This document shows positions 44,875-53,621 of a stretch of 64,000 nt of DNA, piece by piece; within the stretch, counting starts at the first letter, position 1, and the number at the start of each line of letters is the position of its first letter. Origin of the DNA: JAGVSR01 sp031413815 (GTDB taxonomy: Bacteria > Pseudomonadota > Alphaproteobacteria > Rhizobiales > Hyphomicrobiaceae); contig JANOFU010000112.1 in assembly GCA_031413815.1 (NCBI GenBank), positions 8,923 to 72,922 of the forward strand, given 5' to 3'. Under the pieces are notes generated by a model. The model saw nothing but the letters and a program-made list of their open reading frames with translations. It made no database searches and was not told the DNA's origin. Made by a program: the position numbers and the translations under genes.

Positions 44875-45245
44875 CGGCTATGCTCGTCGATACGTCCGTG
44901 ACGATCGACGTGCTGAGACGTCAGTCAACTGCGGTGACTTTCATTTCCAGTCTGCACCGCAAGCCATTCGTGTCCGTCGTATCAATCATGGAAATGTACG
45001 CTGGAGCCCGCTCCCGTTCGGAGGAAAACCGGATTGAGTCCTTGCTGGCGGGTTGCGAGGTGTTACCCGTGACCGCGACAATCGCCAGAATCGGCGGTCA
45101 GTTTTCGAAGCATTATCGCGCCTCGCACGCGATTGATGACGCGGACGCTCTCATCGCCGCCACGGCCGAGCATCATGGCTTGGCCCTGGCGACGTTGAAC
45201 GTGAAGCACTTCCCAATGCTTCCGAAATTGAAGAAGGCTTACTGA
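44871..45245 (+). CDS. vapC: VapC-family PIN-domain toxin
   Basis: A 124-residue PIN-domain ribonuclease. The acidic metal-binding residues are all present: Asp7 in LVDTSV, Glu41 in SIMEMYAG, and the Asp89/Asp90/Asp92 cluster in IDDADALIAA. VapC toxins cleave tRNA or rRNA. It is translationally coupled to the antitoxin. The 3' end overlaps a converging small membrane protein gene by 7 bases. The pair sits between glyS and glyQ and may have been acquired horizontally. Confidence 0.92.
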   Translation: MTAMLVDTSVTIDVLRRQSTAVTFISSLHRKPFVSVVSIMEMYAGARSRSEENRIESLLAGCEVLPVTATIARIGGQFSKHYRASHAIDDADALIAATAEHHGLALATLNVKHFPMLPKLKKAY

Positions 45246-45487
45246 GCCGGTGCGGGCACAACCGCAGGTGCGGGGCCTGGATCTTTTTCCTGGGTCGCTT
45301 GGCCGGCCATTTCCATCGCCTTCGTGCCGATGTCGTCGACCGCGCCGGTCGTGAACAGATAGCCGAGGCCGACCGCGCACAGCGCGAGATAAAACAGCGA
45401 GACCGCCCGGTTGCCACGGAGCACAAAAAGGCCAATGACAGCCAGCGGAATGCCAAGCGCCAGAAGTCCTGCGATGGTCGGTGTCAT
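45239..45487 (-). CDS. Small two-helix membrane protein
   Basis: An 82-residue protein with two hydrophobic segments (TIAGLLALGIPLAVIGLFVL and AVSLFYLALCAVGLGYLF) and an Ala/Pro-rich C-terminal tail. No family is recognised. It probably belongs to the inner membrane. It converges with vapC, overlapping its last codons. It appears real because of the balanced membrane topology and a ribosome-binding region (GGGGAG) just upstream. Confidence 0.6.
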   Translation of the reverse strand: MTPTIAGLLALGIPLAVIGLFVLRGNRAVSLFYLALCAVGLGYLFTTGAVDDIGTKAMEMAGQATQEKDPGPAPAVVPAPAQ

Positions 45488-45584
45488 GGTGGTCTCCCCT
45501 AAGCCGGTCTAGTTCGTGCGCACGGGTTCCGTTCCGTGCGCGATTTGGATGGGTGCCGTGCACGTCGCACAGCGGCAGGTTCTC

Positions 45585-45887
45585 TTAGAACCCCCCAAGG
45601 GCGATGGCTAGCCCGCCGAACACAACCGCCGCGCCAATCATCAGCCATAATACAAGCCCGGCGCTGCCAACGCCCAAATAGGCCATGACCGCGACGAGGC
45701 CGATGGCGGCAAGGCACCCGAACAGCACGGGGTTCGCCGTTTTGGGCCATAAGCGGTGCACGATCATGCCGAAAATAATCGCACCAATGGCAATGAGTGT
45801 CGCTTCGCCAAGCTGCTTGGGATCGCTGAACAGACCCCAGAAACCCGCTTGAAGTCCGATCACCGAAACGATTGCTGCTGTGTCCAT
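45585..45887 (-). CDS. Small three-helix membrane protein
   Basis: A 100-residue protein with about three TM segments, such as ATLIAIGAIIFGMIVHRLW, VLFGCLAAIGLVAVMAYLG and LVLWLMIGAAVVFGGLAIAL. The start is the ATG at 45887, preceded by GGGGGCGG. It is unrecognised and probably paired with the neighbouring 82-residue gene 97 bases downstream, on the same strand. Confidence 0.6.
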   Translation of the reverse strand: MDTAAIVSVIGLQAGFWGLFSDPKQLGEATLIAIGAIIFGMIVHRLWPKTANPVLFGCLAAIGLVAVMAYLGVGSAGLVLWLMIGAAVVFGGLAIALGGF

Positions 45888-46407
45888 ATCCGCCCCCACG
45901 TTGTCCCGCTCCCTCTTAGCCTGACGGGCGCGCAGCGGGAACCCGGGAGACTAGAGATGGATGGGGAGGCGAAATTCGTAGGATTGGTTCGGCGCGCCCT
46001 GCGTTTGTGCGCTGTAACCCAACATCTTTGGCTCCGCGAGACACGTCATTGGGTTACGGGCGGGACGACCTACCAGCGCTCAATGAGAACTTGGGGCCTA
46101 GCTAACCCAACCTAGAAGAGACGACCCGGCCCCGCCGCCCTTCGTCGCCAGCCACGCGCCACAGCAGGGTTTGGCGAGCTCGCGGACGCAGAGGATGTAG
46201 CTCTGGCGTTCGGTGACGGAGATCACGCCGCGGGCTGATCAGATGGGCCAATCGTGTCCGATATTGGCGCAAAGCAGCCACAGTCGGACGGGACAATATC
46301 AGCGGTTGCCCTTACAAACTTGTGCTGGCGCGCCCTGCTCGCCTATGACCACGGTCATCAACGCGGCCACCCCCGATTACTGCCAGGGCAAGCCTCAGAG
46401 GATACGC
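45888..46407. other. Intergenic region with a palindrome and a glyQ 3'-end remnant
   Basis: About 520 bases. It contains a 9-base inverted repeat GTAACCCAA (46014-46022) / TTGGGTTAC (46049-46057), a duplicated glyQ end at 46143-46234, and the promoter region of the L,D-transpeptidase. No intact gene is seen. Confidence 0.75.
46143..46234 (-). pseudogene. Duplicated 3' end of glyQ (remnant)
   Basis: This 92-base stretch matches 47601-47692, the end of glyQ, with about 7 mismatches, in the same orientation. On the minus strand it still reads ARGVISVTERQSYIL and a GAWLAT-like end, but a stop precedes it. It forms a direct repeat flanking the L,D-transpeptidase gene. Confidence 0.9.
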
Positions 46408-47514
46408 ATGAGACGTTCGATCGTCATCCTACAGGCGCTGGTTGCGGGGCTCGTGTTCGAGCCCGGTGCCGCCCTCGCGCAGGCAAGCTGGGGAGAGAAC
46501 GGCCCGGTCTATGAGAGTGACGTGCGGCAGCAGGCGGAGCAGGACGAAGCCGAGCGCGCCGCGCGCCGGAAGACGTATGCGCCGGTGGCTTATCCGAAGT
46601 TCATGGATGGTGGCGAGCGGCCCGACATCAAGCCCGCCGAGCCGCCCATCGTCTACTTCGACCAAGCCGAAGACGCGGGCTCCATCATCGTCGATACCGA
46701 GAACCGCAAGCTCTACTATGTGCTGCCCGGCAAGAAGGCCTACCAGTATCCGATCTCGGTCGGCCGGGACGGCTTCACCTGGTCGGGCACGGAGCGGATC
46801 AGCCGGATTGCAGAATGGCCGTCGTGGACGCCGCCGCCGGAGATGCACAAGCGCATCCCTGGTCTGCCGGTTACGGTGTCTGGTGGCTTAAAGAACCCGC
46901 AGGGCGCCCGCGCGCTCTATCTCGGGAACACGATTTATCGCATCCACGGAACGAACAACGACCGTACGGTCGGACGCGCCAACTCGTCGGGCTGCTTCCG
47001 GCTGACAAACGAGCACGTCGTGCACCTCGCTTCAATCGCGAAGGCCGGAACGAAAGTGAAAGTGCTAAAGGCCTATATCGGCACCGTCAGCGAGAATGCC
47101 CCGCTGTCATCGCTGTTCGACTTCGGGTGGGGCGACGAGCCCGCTGCGGAGACAAAGCCGAAAAAGAGGGCGGCTCAATCGAAAAAGCCCGCCGCGACGG
47201 CCGCCGCGGGTGCGGCGAGCGCGGTGCCGGCGGCGGCGAAACAGGCAGTCGCAGCATCGGACACGAGCGCCGCGCCTCCCGCTGCGGCCGCGCCTCCCGC
47301 CATCGATGCGGTGGCAGCTGCACAGGCCGCTGCACAGGCTGCAAGGAGCGCCGCGGCCGAGGCTGCTGCCGCCGCACAGGCCGCCAGAAGCGCCGCTGCT
47401 GCTGCGAGGAAGGCGGCCGTCTCTGCGCCGCCGGATATGGCAGCTACCGCCCAACCCGCGGCGAAGAGTGCGGCTACCGCTGCACCGGCGGCCAAGACCG
47501 CGGCAGCGGAGTAG
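46408..47514 (+). CDS. L,D-transpeptidase (YkuD family) with an Ala-rich tail
   Basis: A 368-residue exported peptidoglycan cross-linking enzyme. The signal peptide is MRRSIVILQALVAGLVFEP to about residue 25. The catalytic motif is intact: IHGTN near residue 180 and NSSGCFRL near residue 193, the nucleophile being Cys. The C-terminal 125 residues are almost only Ala with Lys, Pro, Gln and Arg, including AAAAQAARSAAAAARKA repeats, probably an extended wall-interacting tail. The ATG at 46408 has AGAGGA upstream. The gene is flanked by direct repeats of the glyQ end. Confidence 0.9.
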   Translation: MRRSIVILQALVAGLVFEPGAALAQASWGENGPVYESDVRQQAEQDEAERAARRKTYAPVAYPKFMDGGERPDIKPAEPPIVYFDQAEDAGSIIVDTENRKLYYVLPGKKAYQYPISVGRDGFTWSGTERISRIAEWPSWTPPPEMHKRIPGLPVTVSGGLKNPQGARALYLGNTIYRIHGTNNDRTVGRANSSGCFRLTNEHVVHLASIAKAGTKVKVLKAYIGTVSENAPLSSLFDFGWGDEPAAETKPKKRAAQSKKPAATAAAGAASAVPAAAKQAVAASDTSAAPPAAAAPPAIDAVAAAQAAAQAARSAAAEAAAAAQAARSAAAAARKAAVSAPPDMAATAQPAAKSAATAAPAAKTAAAE

Positions 47515-47579
47515 GATTAGGGAGCGGGACCTCCGTGTGCAGGTCATGGGCCGGGTCCGCTTAGGTTCACTAGCCACCC

Positions 47580-48545
47580 TCACCCAGCCCCACCACCCTC
47601 CGTCGCGAGCCACGCGCCGCAGCAGGCTTTGGCGAGGTCGCGGACGCGCAGGATGTAGCTCTGGCGTTCGGTGACTGAGATCACGCCGCGGGCGTCGAGC
47701 AGGTTGAAGACGTGAGACGCTTTGATGCACTGGTCGTAGGCGGGTAGCGCCATCTTGTGTTTGGCGCCTTCCGACTCCCCTCCGGGGAGCCGGCCGGAAG
47801 GCGCGCTGTCCCAGCCCTTCTCCAACAGCGACTGACACTCGGCTTCCGCATCCTTGAAGTGCTGCAACAGCATGTCGGTGTTGGCGTGCTCGAAGTTGTG
47901 GCGGGAGTATTCGCGCTCGGCTTGCAGGAACACGTCGCCGTAGTTCAGTTTGCGGTCGTCGGTGCGGCCGTTGAAGTTCAAGTCGAACACGCGGTCGACG
48001 CCCTGCACGTACATGGCAAGGCGTTCGAGCCCATAGGTGATTTCGCCGGCAACCGGGTTGCAGTCAAAGCCGCCGACCTGCTGGAAGTAGGTGAACTGCG
48101 TCACCTCCATGCCGTTGCACCAGACTTCCCAGCCAAGCCCCCAGGCGCCCAGCGTGGGGCTTTCCCAGTCGTCTTCGACGAAGCGGATGTCGTTGACCTT
48201 GGTGTCGATGCCAATGGCGTCGAGGCTTTGCAGATAGAGGTCGAGGATGTTGTCCGGCGACGGCTTCATGATCACCTGGAACTGATAGTAGTGCTGCAGG
48301 CGGTTGGGGTTCTCGCCGTAGCGGCCATCCTTCGGGCGGCGCGAGGGCTGCACATAGCAGGCGCTCCACGGCTTGGGGCCAAGCGCGCGCAACGTTGTCG
48401 CCGGGTGGAAAGTGCCAGCCCCCACCTCCATATCGTAGGGCTGCAGCACGACGCAGCCTTGCGCGCCCCAGAACTGCTGCAGGGTCAGGATGAGATCCTG
48501 GAACGCTTCCTTGGGGCGCAGGGCCGTGGCGGATTTCGATGTCAT
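47580..48545 (-). CDS. glyQ: Glycyl-tRNA synthetase alpha subunit
   Basis: A 321-residue catalytic subunit. The class II synthetase motifs are present: FWGAQGCVVLQPYDMEVGAGTFHP near the start, AYVQPSRRPxDGRYGENPNRL-like, and YGLERLAMY. The start is the ATG at 48545. The 3' end (47601-47692) has a partial duplicate at 46143-46234. It is separated from glyS, its usual operon partner. Confidence 0.95.
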   Translation of the reverse strand: MTSKSATALRPKEAFQDLILTLQQFWGAQGCVVLQPYDMEVGAGTFHPATTLRALGPKPWSACYVQPSRRPKDGRYGENPNRLQHYYQFQVIMKPSPDNILDLYLQSLDAIGIDTKVNDIRFVEDDWESPTLGAWGLGWEVWCNGMEVTQFTYFQQVGGFDCNPVAGEITYGLERLAMYVQGVDRVFDLNFNGRTDDRKLNYGDVFLQAEREYSRHNFEHANTDMLLQHFKDAEAECQSLLEKGWDSAPSGRLPGGESEGAKHKMALPAYDQCIKASHVFNLLDARGVISVTERQSYILRVRDLAKACCGAWLATEGGGAG

Positions 48546-48666
48546 CTCAATAAGCTGTGAGGGGTTGGGAGGGCCGGGTTGGCTGATCGTCGGCGGCACT
48601 ATACGTATTCTCGCCGTTCCGTCACCCTAGAACCGCTTTATGTAACACGCGCCTGGAGGCTGCACA

Positions 48667-49038
48667 GTGGACATTCTCGGCTGGATTTGGTGGACACTAT
48701 CGAGCCTCGTTGGGCTCATCTGGTCGATCGGCTGGTTCCTGCTCGGCGGCTGGGTGTCGACGATTGCGCAAATCGCCGTCGTGGTCGGGATTATCTTTTT
48801 CTACAAGTACGGTTGGCAGCGTGCGCCCGCCGAGATCGCCGCGCGAGCGTCATCGGCCGGCCGGTTCGTGTGGGCCTGGATGCGGGCGCGGGAGCCGGGT
48901 GCGGCTGCGGGGTCGCCAAAGGTTCAAGTGCGTGAGGTCGTGCGCACCGTGCGCGTCAAGGAGACGGGCGACATTAACATCTCGACGCTGATGACGGTCC
49001 TCATGTTGGCTGGTTTGGCTTTGATTGCCGTGACCTAG
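48667..49038 (+). CDS. Small membrane protein
   Basis: A 123-residue protein with N-terminal hydrophobic helices (WIWWTLSSLVGLIWSIGWFLL, then a second, IAQIAVVVGIIFFY), a charged middle and a C-terminal helix (TLMTVLMLAGLALIAVT). It begins at GTG 48667. No family is recognised. It is upstream of and on the same strand as dodecin, divergent from glyQ. Confidence 0.6.
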   Translation: MDILGWIWWTLSSLVGLIWSIGWFLLGGWVSTIAQIAVVVGIIFFYKYGWQRAPAEIAARASSAGRFVWAWMRAREPGAAAGSPKVQVREVVRTVRVKETGDINISTLMTVLMLAGLALIAVT

Positions 49039-49135
49039 CCTCGTTTCCTCAATCTTTGTCTTGCGCCCTGACCGTTCTGGCGGGAGGATCGGGCGGGGCC
49101 GTCCGTTGGCGGCCGGCAAATCCTGGAGGTGTCCA

Positions 49136-49348
49136 ATGGCCGTATTGAAAGTAATCGAACTGATGTCGGAATCCTCGAAGAGCTGGGAGGATGCCGCGCA
49201 GAAAGCCGTCGAGAAGGCCGGCAAGTCGCTGAAGGGAATCCGCTCGGTTTGGATCCAGGACATGTCGGCCACGGTCGACGCCAAAGGACGGCTTTCGACC
49301 TACCGCGTCAATTGCAAGGTCAGCTTTGAGGTGAAGGACAAAGGTTAG
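49136..49348 (+). CDS. Dodecin (flavin-binding protein)
   Basis: A 70-residue protein matching the dodecin family exactly in length. It begins MAVLKVIELMSESSKSWEDA, with RSVWIQDMSATVD containing the Trp that stacks on flavins, and VNCKVSFEV at the end. Dodecins form dodecamers that store or buffer flavin. Start at the ATG at 49136 with TGGAGGTG upstream. It converges with the gene at 49345 with a 4-base overlap. Confidence 0.93.
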   Translation: MAVLKVIELMSESSKSWEDAAQKAVEKAGKSLKGIRSVWIQDMSATVDAKGRLSTYRVNCKVSFEVKDKG

Positions 49349-49566
49349 TGTTGGGCCGGCGTGCGCGGGCGGTAGACGCCAGCTCGCTCATCCCACTCAA
49401 GGGCGCCGAGATCTTTTGGTCCGGCAGTGCGCCCACCAGCGCGTTGCGTGGAGTCCTTGGCACGGCGGCGGGCGAGATCCTCTTGCGCTTCAATCGCGCG
49501 GGCAAACCAGCGCGAGGCAGCGTAGAAACCGGCGCTGGCAATCAGGGCTAGGACGACTTGTGGCAT
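49345..49566 (-). CDS. Small membrane-anchored hypothetical protein
   Basis: A 73-residue protein with one N-terminal hydrophobic helix (VVLALIASAGFYAASRWF) and a charged cytoplasmic tail ending near YRPRTPAQH. It is commonly found beside S49 peptidase genes in this order, as here: the peptidase gene ends 51 bases upstream. Function unknown. Start chosen at the ATG at 49566. Confidence 0.65.
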   Translation of the reverse strand: MPQVVLALIASAGFYAASRWFARAIEAQEDLARRRAKDSTQRAGGRTAGPKDLGALEWDERAGVYRPRTPAQH

Positions 49567-49616
49567 GACGGTGCTCGCTTGCTTATTCAACGTTGACTGA
49601 AGTTCAGTGATCCAAG

Positions 49617-50462
49617 CTACAGACCATACCGCGACCACAACGCGCGGGTCTCGACAGCCGATACCAAATCGTCGGCCAAAGCAAGGCGTCCGCCGGTCAC
49701 AAATGCTCGACCGGCGTCAAAGGATGGCATCCGGCGCAACCGGGACAACAGGCCGCCGCGTTCCAGTTCGATGACTTTAAGCCGCACCTTGCTGCCATGT
49801 AACTCCCGCATCTTGGTCCGCACGTCGGATATGCCATCGACCAGGCCGTGCTCGATGGCGCGTGGTGCGGTCCAGAACGCGCCGGAGAACAGTTCGGTAT
49901 CGAGCCCCTTCAATTTTCCGGCGCGGCGCTCTTTGACAACGCCGATGAACACATCGTGGACATCGCGCTGCAATTCCTTGAGCCGTTCGATGTCTTCTGC
50001 CTTTTCTGGTTGAAACGGATCGAGGATGCTCTTCGACAGGCCCGAGGTGTGCACGCGGCGCTCAATGCCGAGTTTTTCAATCGCCTTTACAAACCCGAAG
50101 CCAGACGAGATCACACCGATCGAGCCGATCACCGACGATGGGTCGGCATAGATTTCGTCGCCGGCAACAGCGATGTAGTAGCCGCCGGAGGCAGCGACAT
50201 CCTCACAGAACACATAGACCTTTTTCTGATGCTCGTCGGCCAGTTGGCGGATGCGCTTGAAGATTAAACTAGACTGCACGGGCGAGCCGCCCGGCGAATT
50301 GATGATGACGGCCACCGACGGAACCTTCGACATTTCGAAGGCTTTCTCGATGGGTCCGGCAAGCCCGGCAATCGACAAGCCAGGTCGCAGCGGCGTGACC
50401 ATGCCGATCGTTCCAGACAGCCGCAGAACAGGGACGACGGGGGCACGCGTGAAGGGCCACAT
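49617..50462 (-). CDS. S49-family serine peptidase (SohB/SppA-like)
   Basis: A 281-residue protease of the signal-peptide peptidase type. The Ser nucleophile is in VAASGGYYIA and the general-base Lys in GLSKSILDPF. INSPGGSPVQSS is the preceding conserved block. There is no convincing N-terminal TM helix, only a moderately hydrophobic start, so it may be a soluble or short variant that degrades cleaved signal peptides at the membrane. The length suits the half-length bacterial SohB form. Confidence 0.88.
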   Translation of the reverse strand: MWPFTRAPVVPVLRLSGTIGMVTPLRPGLSIAGLAGPIEKAFEMSKVPSVAVIINSPGGSPVQSSLIFKRIRQLADEHQKKVYVFCEDVAASGGYYIAVAGDEIYADPSSVIGSIGVISSGFGFVKAIEKLGIERRVHTSGLSKSILDPFQPEKAEDIERLKELQRDVHDVFIGVVKERRAGKLKGLDTELFSGAFWTAPRAIEHGLVDGISDVRTKMRELHGSKVRLKVIELERGGLLSRLRRMPSFDAGRAFVTGGRLALADDLVSAVETRALWSRYGL

Positions 50463-50546
50463 TCCAGCTGATCCTCAGGGTAAGTTGGGGGGTGGGCAGG
50501 CGGCATAGGTCAATAATTCTCACATAGGATGCGAAGCAGGCTCGTA

Positions 50547-51341
50547 CTAGCCCCGGTCCCGTTCCGCAAGCGTAAGGCCGCTGCCATGGCGCAGAACGGC
50601 AGTCGCACGTACTGTGAAACTGTTGTCTGCGTTGTGCAGAACAAGTCCACTCAACAGCGTTAACGGTGCGCGACTGCCTTTTGTGCCTTGAACGATCACG
50701 CGGATGGCCGGTTCGCCGTCTCGCGGGTGGAGGGGAAGTATCCGCAAATCCCCAAACCGGGGCTCCAGCGCCTTCAGCACAGACATCAGGCCGTCCGCTT
50801 TGTGGATCATCGTTGCCGTGCCGCCCGGCTTGGCCATGCGCGCCATGAACCGCGCCCACAAATCGAGGCTATCCTCTGTCATGGCGTGTGACGCGGATTT
50901 GAGCGGATCGGCCGCGGGCGTGCCGTGTCCAGTGGTGTGAAAGGGCGGATTGGCAAGGACGTGATCGAAGCTGTCCGCCTCAAGTGCCACCCCAGCTGGA
51001 TCTGTGGCCTTTAATTTGACGTCACCAGTGATGACGCGGACGCGTGCTTGAAGTCGATTGCGGACTGCATTGTCAGCGGCAAGCGCGGCCAATTGCGGCT
51101 CGCGCTCAACCAGTGTCACGATCGTCCCGGCAACACGCGCCGCCACGCATAGTCCGACGGTCCCGGCCCCCGCGCCGCAGTCGAGCACGCGCTGGTGACG
51201 CCCTGCCAGAACTGGTGCCGAGGCGGCGAGTAAAACCGCATCAATGCCGGCCCTGTAGCCCGTTTTCGGCTGGCGGATGATCAGCCGGTCACCCAGAAAG
51301 GCGTCTTCGGTGAGGTCCTCGTTCGCGAAGTCTGGCATCAT
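50547..51341 (-). CDS. TrmN6-like methyltransferase
   Basis: A 264-residue class I AdoMet methyltransferase. VLDCGAGAGTVGLCVA is the AdoMet motif, and LANPPF is the NPPF/Y catalytic motif for amino-group methylation. The N-terminal DxxLGDRLIIRQPKTGYRAGIDAVLLAA matches the TrmN6/YfiC family, which makes m6A37 in tRNA-Val. It begins with ATGATG at 51341, overlapping the stop of the DUF2007 gene by 4 bases. Substrate inferred from the family. Confidence 0.85.
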   Translation of the reverse strand: MMPDFANEDLTEDAFLGDRLIIRQPKTGYRAGIDAVLLAASAPVLAGRHQRVLDCGAGAGTVGLCVAARVAGTIVTLVEREPQLAALAADNAVRNRLQARVRVITGDVKLKATDPAGVALEADSFDHVLANPPFHTTGHGTPAADPLKSASHAMTEDSLDLWARFMARMAKPGGTATMIHKADGLMSVLKALEPRFGDLRILPLHPRDGEPAIRVIVQGTKGSRAPLTLLSGLVLHNADNSFTVRATAVLRHGSGLTLAERDRG

Positions 51342-51574
51342 GTCGCGGCATCGCTTGGCGCGAGCCAGTCGCCCAGCCCGGCCTCGCGGAGCAGCTGGCG
51401 GGCGCGCGGCAAATCCTGCTCATCGACCAGCACCCGGCATGGCAAAATGCCCAGTGACCCTTCCAGGATGCTCATGTTCCGGTCCAGGACCACTAACTCA
51501 ATACCGGCTTCGCTGAGCACCGCCTCGACGAAGCTCAGCATCACCGCGTCGGTTGTCTTGATGAGTTCGATCAT
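51338..51574 (-). CDS. DUF2007 small protein
   Basis: A 78-residue protein of the DUF2007 family (putative signal-transducing protein). It has a ferredoxin-like beta-alpha-beta start, IELIKTTDAVMLSFVEAVL, then GIELVVLDRNMSILEG and the LVDEQDLPRARQLL block. Function unknown. It is upstream of and overlapping the TrmN6-like gene, so they are co-transcribed. Confidence 0.82.
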   Translation of the reverse strand: MIELIKTTDAVMLSFVEAVLSEAGIELVVLDRNMSILEGSLGILPCRVLVDEQDLPRARQLLREAGLGDWLAPSDAAT

Positions 51575-51666
51575 GCGTTGTCTCGACGGAGCGGCCCGCG
51601 TGCGGCAAAGTGCCGGTCAAATGACATTCGTGCGACCGGCTATAACATGTTTCGAAACCAAAAACT

Positions 51667-52695
51667 TTGGGTGCCCCTGTGGGTGTTGTCATCCCGTTTG
51701 ACGAAGCGCGCGACCCTTCGGCAAGTTTGCAGCCGTTGATGGACCTCGTCCGCGAGGACATGGAAGCCATTAACCGCATCATTCTCGATAAGGCTGTGTC
51801 CGATGTCGAGATGATCCCGGAATTGGCGCATCATCTCATTGATTCCGGCGGCAAGAGACTGCGCCCCATGCTGGCCATCGCGTCGGCCAAGCTGTGCGGA
51901 TATAGCGGCGGAGGACACATCCGCACGGCCTCGGCCATCGAGTTCATGCACACCGCGACGCTGCTCCACGATGATGTCGTGGACGAGAGCGATGCGCGCC
52001 GGGGCCGCAAGACGGCGCGGCTGATCTGGGGCAACCAGGCGAGCGTGCTCGTTGGCGATTTCCTGCTGGGCCAAGCCTTCCGGATGCTCGTCGATGTCGG
52101 CTCGCTGCCCGTGTTGAAGATTTTATCGAACGCGGCGGCGGTCATTGCCGAAGGCGAGGTGATGCAACTCGCCGCCGCCAAGAATACCTCGACTACCGAA
52201 GATGAGTACCTGGCGATCATCAACGCCAAGACGGCTGCATTGTTCCTGGCAGCCGCCGAAGTCGGTGCCGCCATCGCCAACCGCCCGGCTGAAGAACAGG
52301 CAGCCTTGAGGTCGTATGGCAAAAACCTCGGCCTCGCATTCCAGCTGGTGGACGATGCGCTGGACTATTCCGGCGACAGCGCGCAGCTTGGCAAGTCTGT
52401 CGGCGACGATTTCCGTGAGGGCAAGATTACCCTGCCGCTCATCCTGTCGTTCCGCCGTGGCAACGAAAAAGAGCGCGAGTTCTGGAACCGGACGATCGTC
52501 AAGGGTGAGATCGCAGACGGTGATCTGGAAACAGCGATCGGTTTGATGAAAAAGCACAAGGCAATCGAAGCGACGCTGGAGCGGGCCCGTTCGTACGGTG
52601 CCATTGCACATGATGCGCTGGCAATCTTCCGCGATTGCCACCAGAAATCGGCGATGAAGGATGTAATCGCGTTCTGTATCGACCGCGGGCATTGA
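51667..52695 (+). CDS. Polyprenyl diphosphate synthase
   Basis: A 342-residue trans-prenyltransferase that elongates isoprenoid chains, likely octaprenyl or decaprenyl for ubiquinone. The first aspartate-rich motif is LLHDDVVDESDARRG and the second LVDDALDYSGD; GGKRLRPML is the upstream block. The start is uncertain between TTG 51667 and GTG 51679. It converges with ispE, and both belong to isoprenoid metabolism. Confidence 0.92.
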   Translation: MGAPVGVVIPFDEARDPSASLQPLMDLVREDMEAINRIILDKAVSDVEMIPELAHHLIDSGGKRLRPMLAIASAKLCGYSGGGHIRTASAIEFMHTATLLHDDVVDESDARRGRKTARLIWGNQASVLVGDFLLGQAFRMLVDVGSLPVLKILSNAAAVIAEGEVMQLAAAKNTSTTEDEYLAIINAKTAALFLAAAEVGAAIANRPAEEQAALRSYGKNLGLAFQLVDDALDYSGDSAQLGKSVGDDFREGKITLPLILSFRRGNEKEREFWNRTIVKGEIADGDLETAIGLMKKHKAIEATLERARSYGAIAHDALAIFRDCHQKSAMKDVIAFCIDRGH

Positions 52696-52716
52696 GCAGG
52701 ATCTGATCGCGTTCTT

Positions 52717-53589
52717 CTAGCTCAGCGTCGTAGCTTCGACCCACCAACTGGGTTGAGCGTGTCTGATCGCTGCTGCTGCCCAGGCAGCGTCTGCGAGACT
52801 TTGAAACACGCCAAAGCACGTCGGGCCGCCCCCGGACATCTGCACCAGATCGACGCCGCTTTGCTGCTTCAGCGCCTCCATGATGGTTTCGATGTCCGGC
52901 ACGATGGCGGTGGCAGGTGCTTCCAGGTCGTTACCGCAGCGCTGCATCAGCGCGATCAGCTCGCGGCGATCAGGGATGTTGGGGCGGACCGATTGCAGTG
53001 CACCGGAGGAGAATTGACGAGCACCCAACGCGCGAAACACGCGCGCGGTCTTGTCAGGCGGAACGGCGGTGAGCGGATTGATCAGGACCACGTCCAGGGC
53101 CGGGAGCGGTCGTGCCAGCGGCTCCAAGCGCTCGCCGATACCGCTTATCCAATGAGCCGTGTTGGCAAAACAGACCGGTACGTCCGCGCCGAGGGCACGA
53201 GCGAGGGCGCTCCAATCAACGCCGGTATCGAGGCCTGGATTGGCGCGGCGCACGATGCGAAGGAGCGCGCCAGCATCGGCCGATCCGCCGCCAATCCCCG
53301 CCGCTACGGGAAGCCTCTTGTGGAGCGTGACGAGCCCAAGTGTCAGACGTGGCTCCGCTTGAGCGAGTCGGCGCAGGCAAACTTGGAGGAGGTTTTCGCC
53401 GGCAATCGATGGGCCGAACGGCCCCGTGACCGACACGCCCATGGGCGCCCTCGTGTCGAGTGTGACACCATCGGCCAAAGTGGCGAACGCCACGAGGCTG
53501 ACCAGTTCGTGGTAGCCATCGTCGCGCTTACCGAGGACCTGCAGCGTCAAGTTGACTTTGGCGCGCGCAAGCTCTGCGAATTCACTCAT
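52717..53589 (-). CDS. ispE: 4-diphosphocytidyl-2-C-methyl-D-erythritol kinase
   Basis: A 290-residue GHMP-family kinase of the MEP isoprenoid pathway. AKVNLTLQVLGKRDDGYHEL is the N-terminal substrate block, LPVAAGIGGGSADAGA is the ATP-binding GHMP loop, and MSGGGPTCFGVF closes the C-terminus. The ATG at 53589 gives a normal N-terminus, while the open frame reaches 53787. It follows the TPR protein gene on the same strand by 32 bases. Confidence 0.95.
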   Translation of the reverse strand: MSEFAELARAKVNLTLQVLGKRDDGYHELVSLVAFATLADGVTLDTRAPMGVSVTGPFGPSIAGENLLQVCLRRLAQAEPRLTLGLVTLHKRLPVAAGIGGGSADAGALLRIVRRANPGLDTGVDWSALARALGADVPVCFANTAHWISGIGERLEPLARPLPALDVVLINPLTAVPPDKTARVFRALGARQFSSGALQSVRPNIPDRRELIALMQRCGNDLEAPATAIVPDIETIMEALKQQSGVDLVQMSGGGPTCFGVFQSLADAAWAAAAIRHAQPSWWVEATTLS

Positions 53590-53621
53590 GGAGGACGCGC
53601 CCGGCCGCACACCGCAGGCGC

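Noticed and set aside
47107..47838. A 243-codon minus-strand frame over the L,D-transpeptidase tail and glyQ
   Set aside because: It spans two genes in the wrong frame, and its Arg/Ser-rich composition is a shadow. It did help reveal the glyQ-end duplication.
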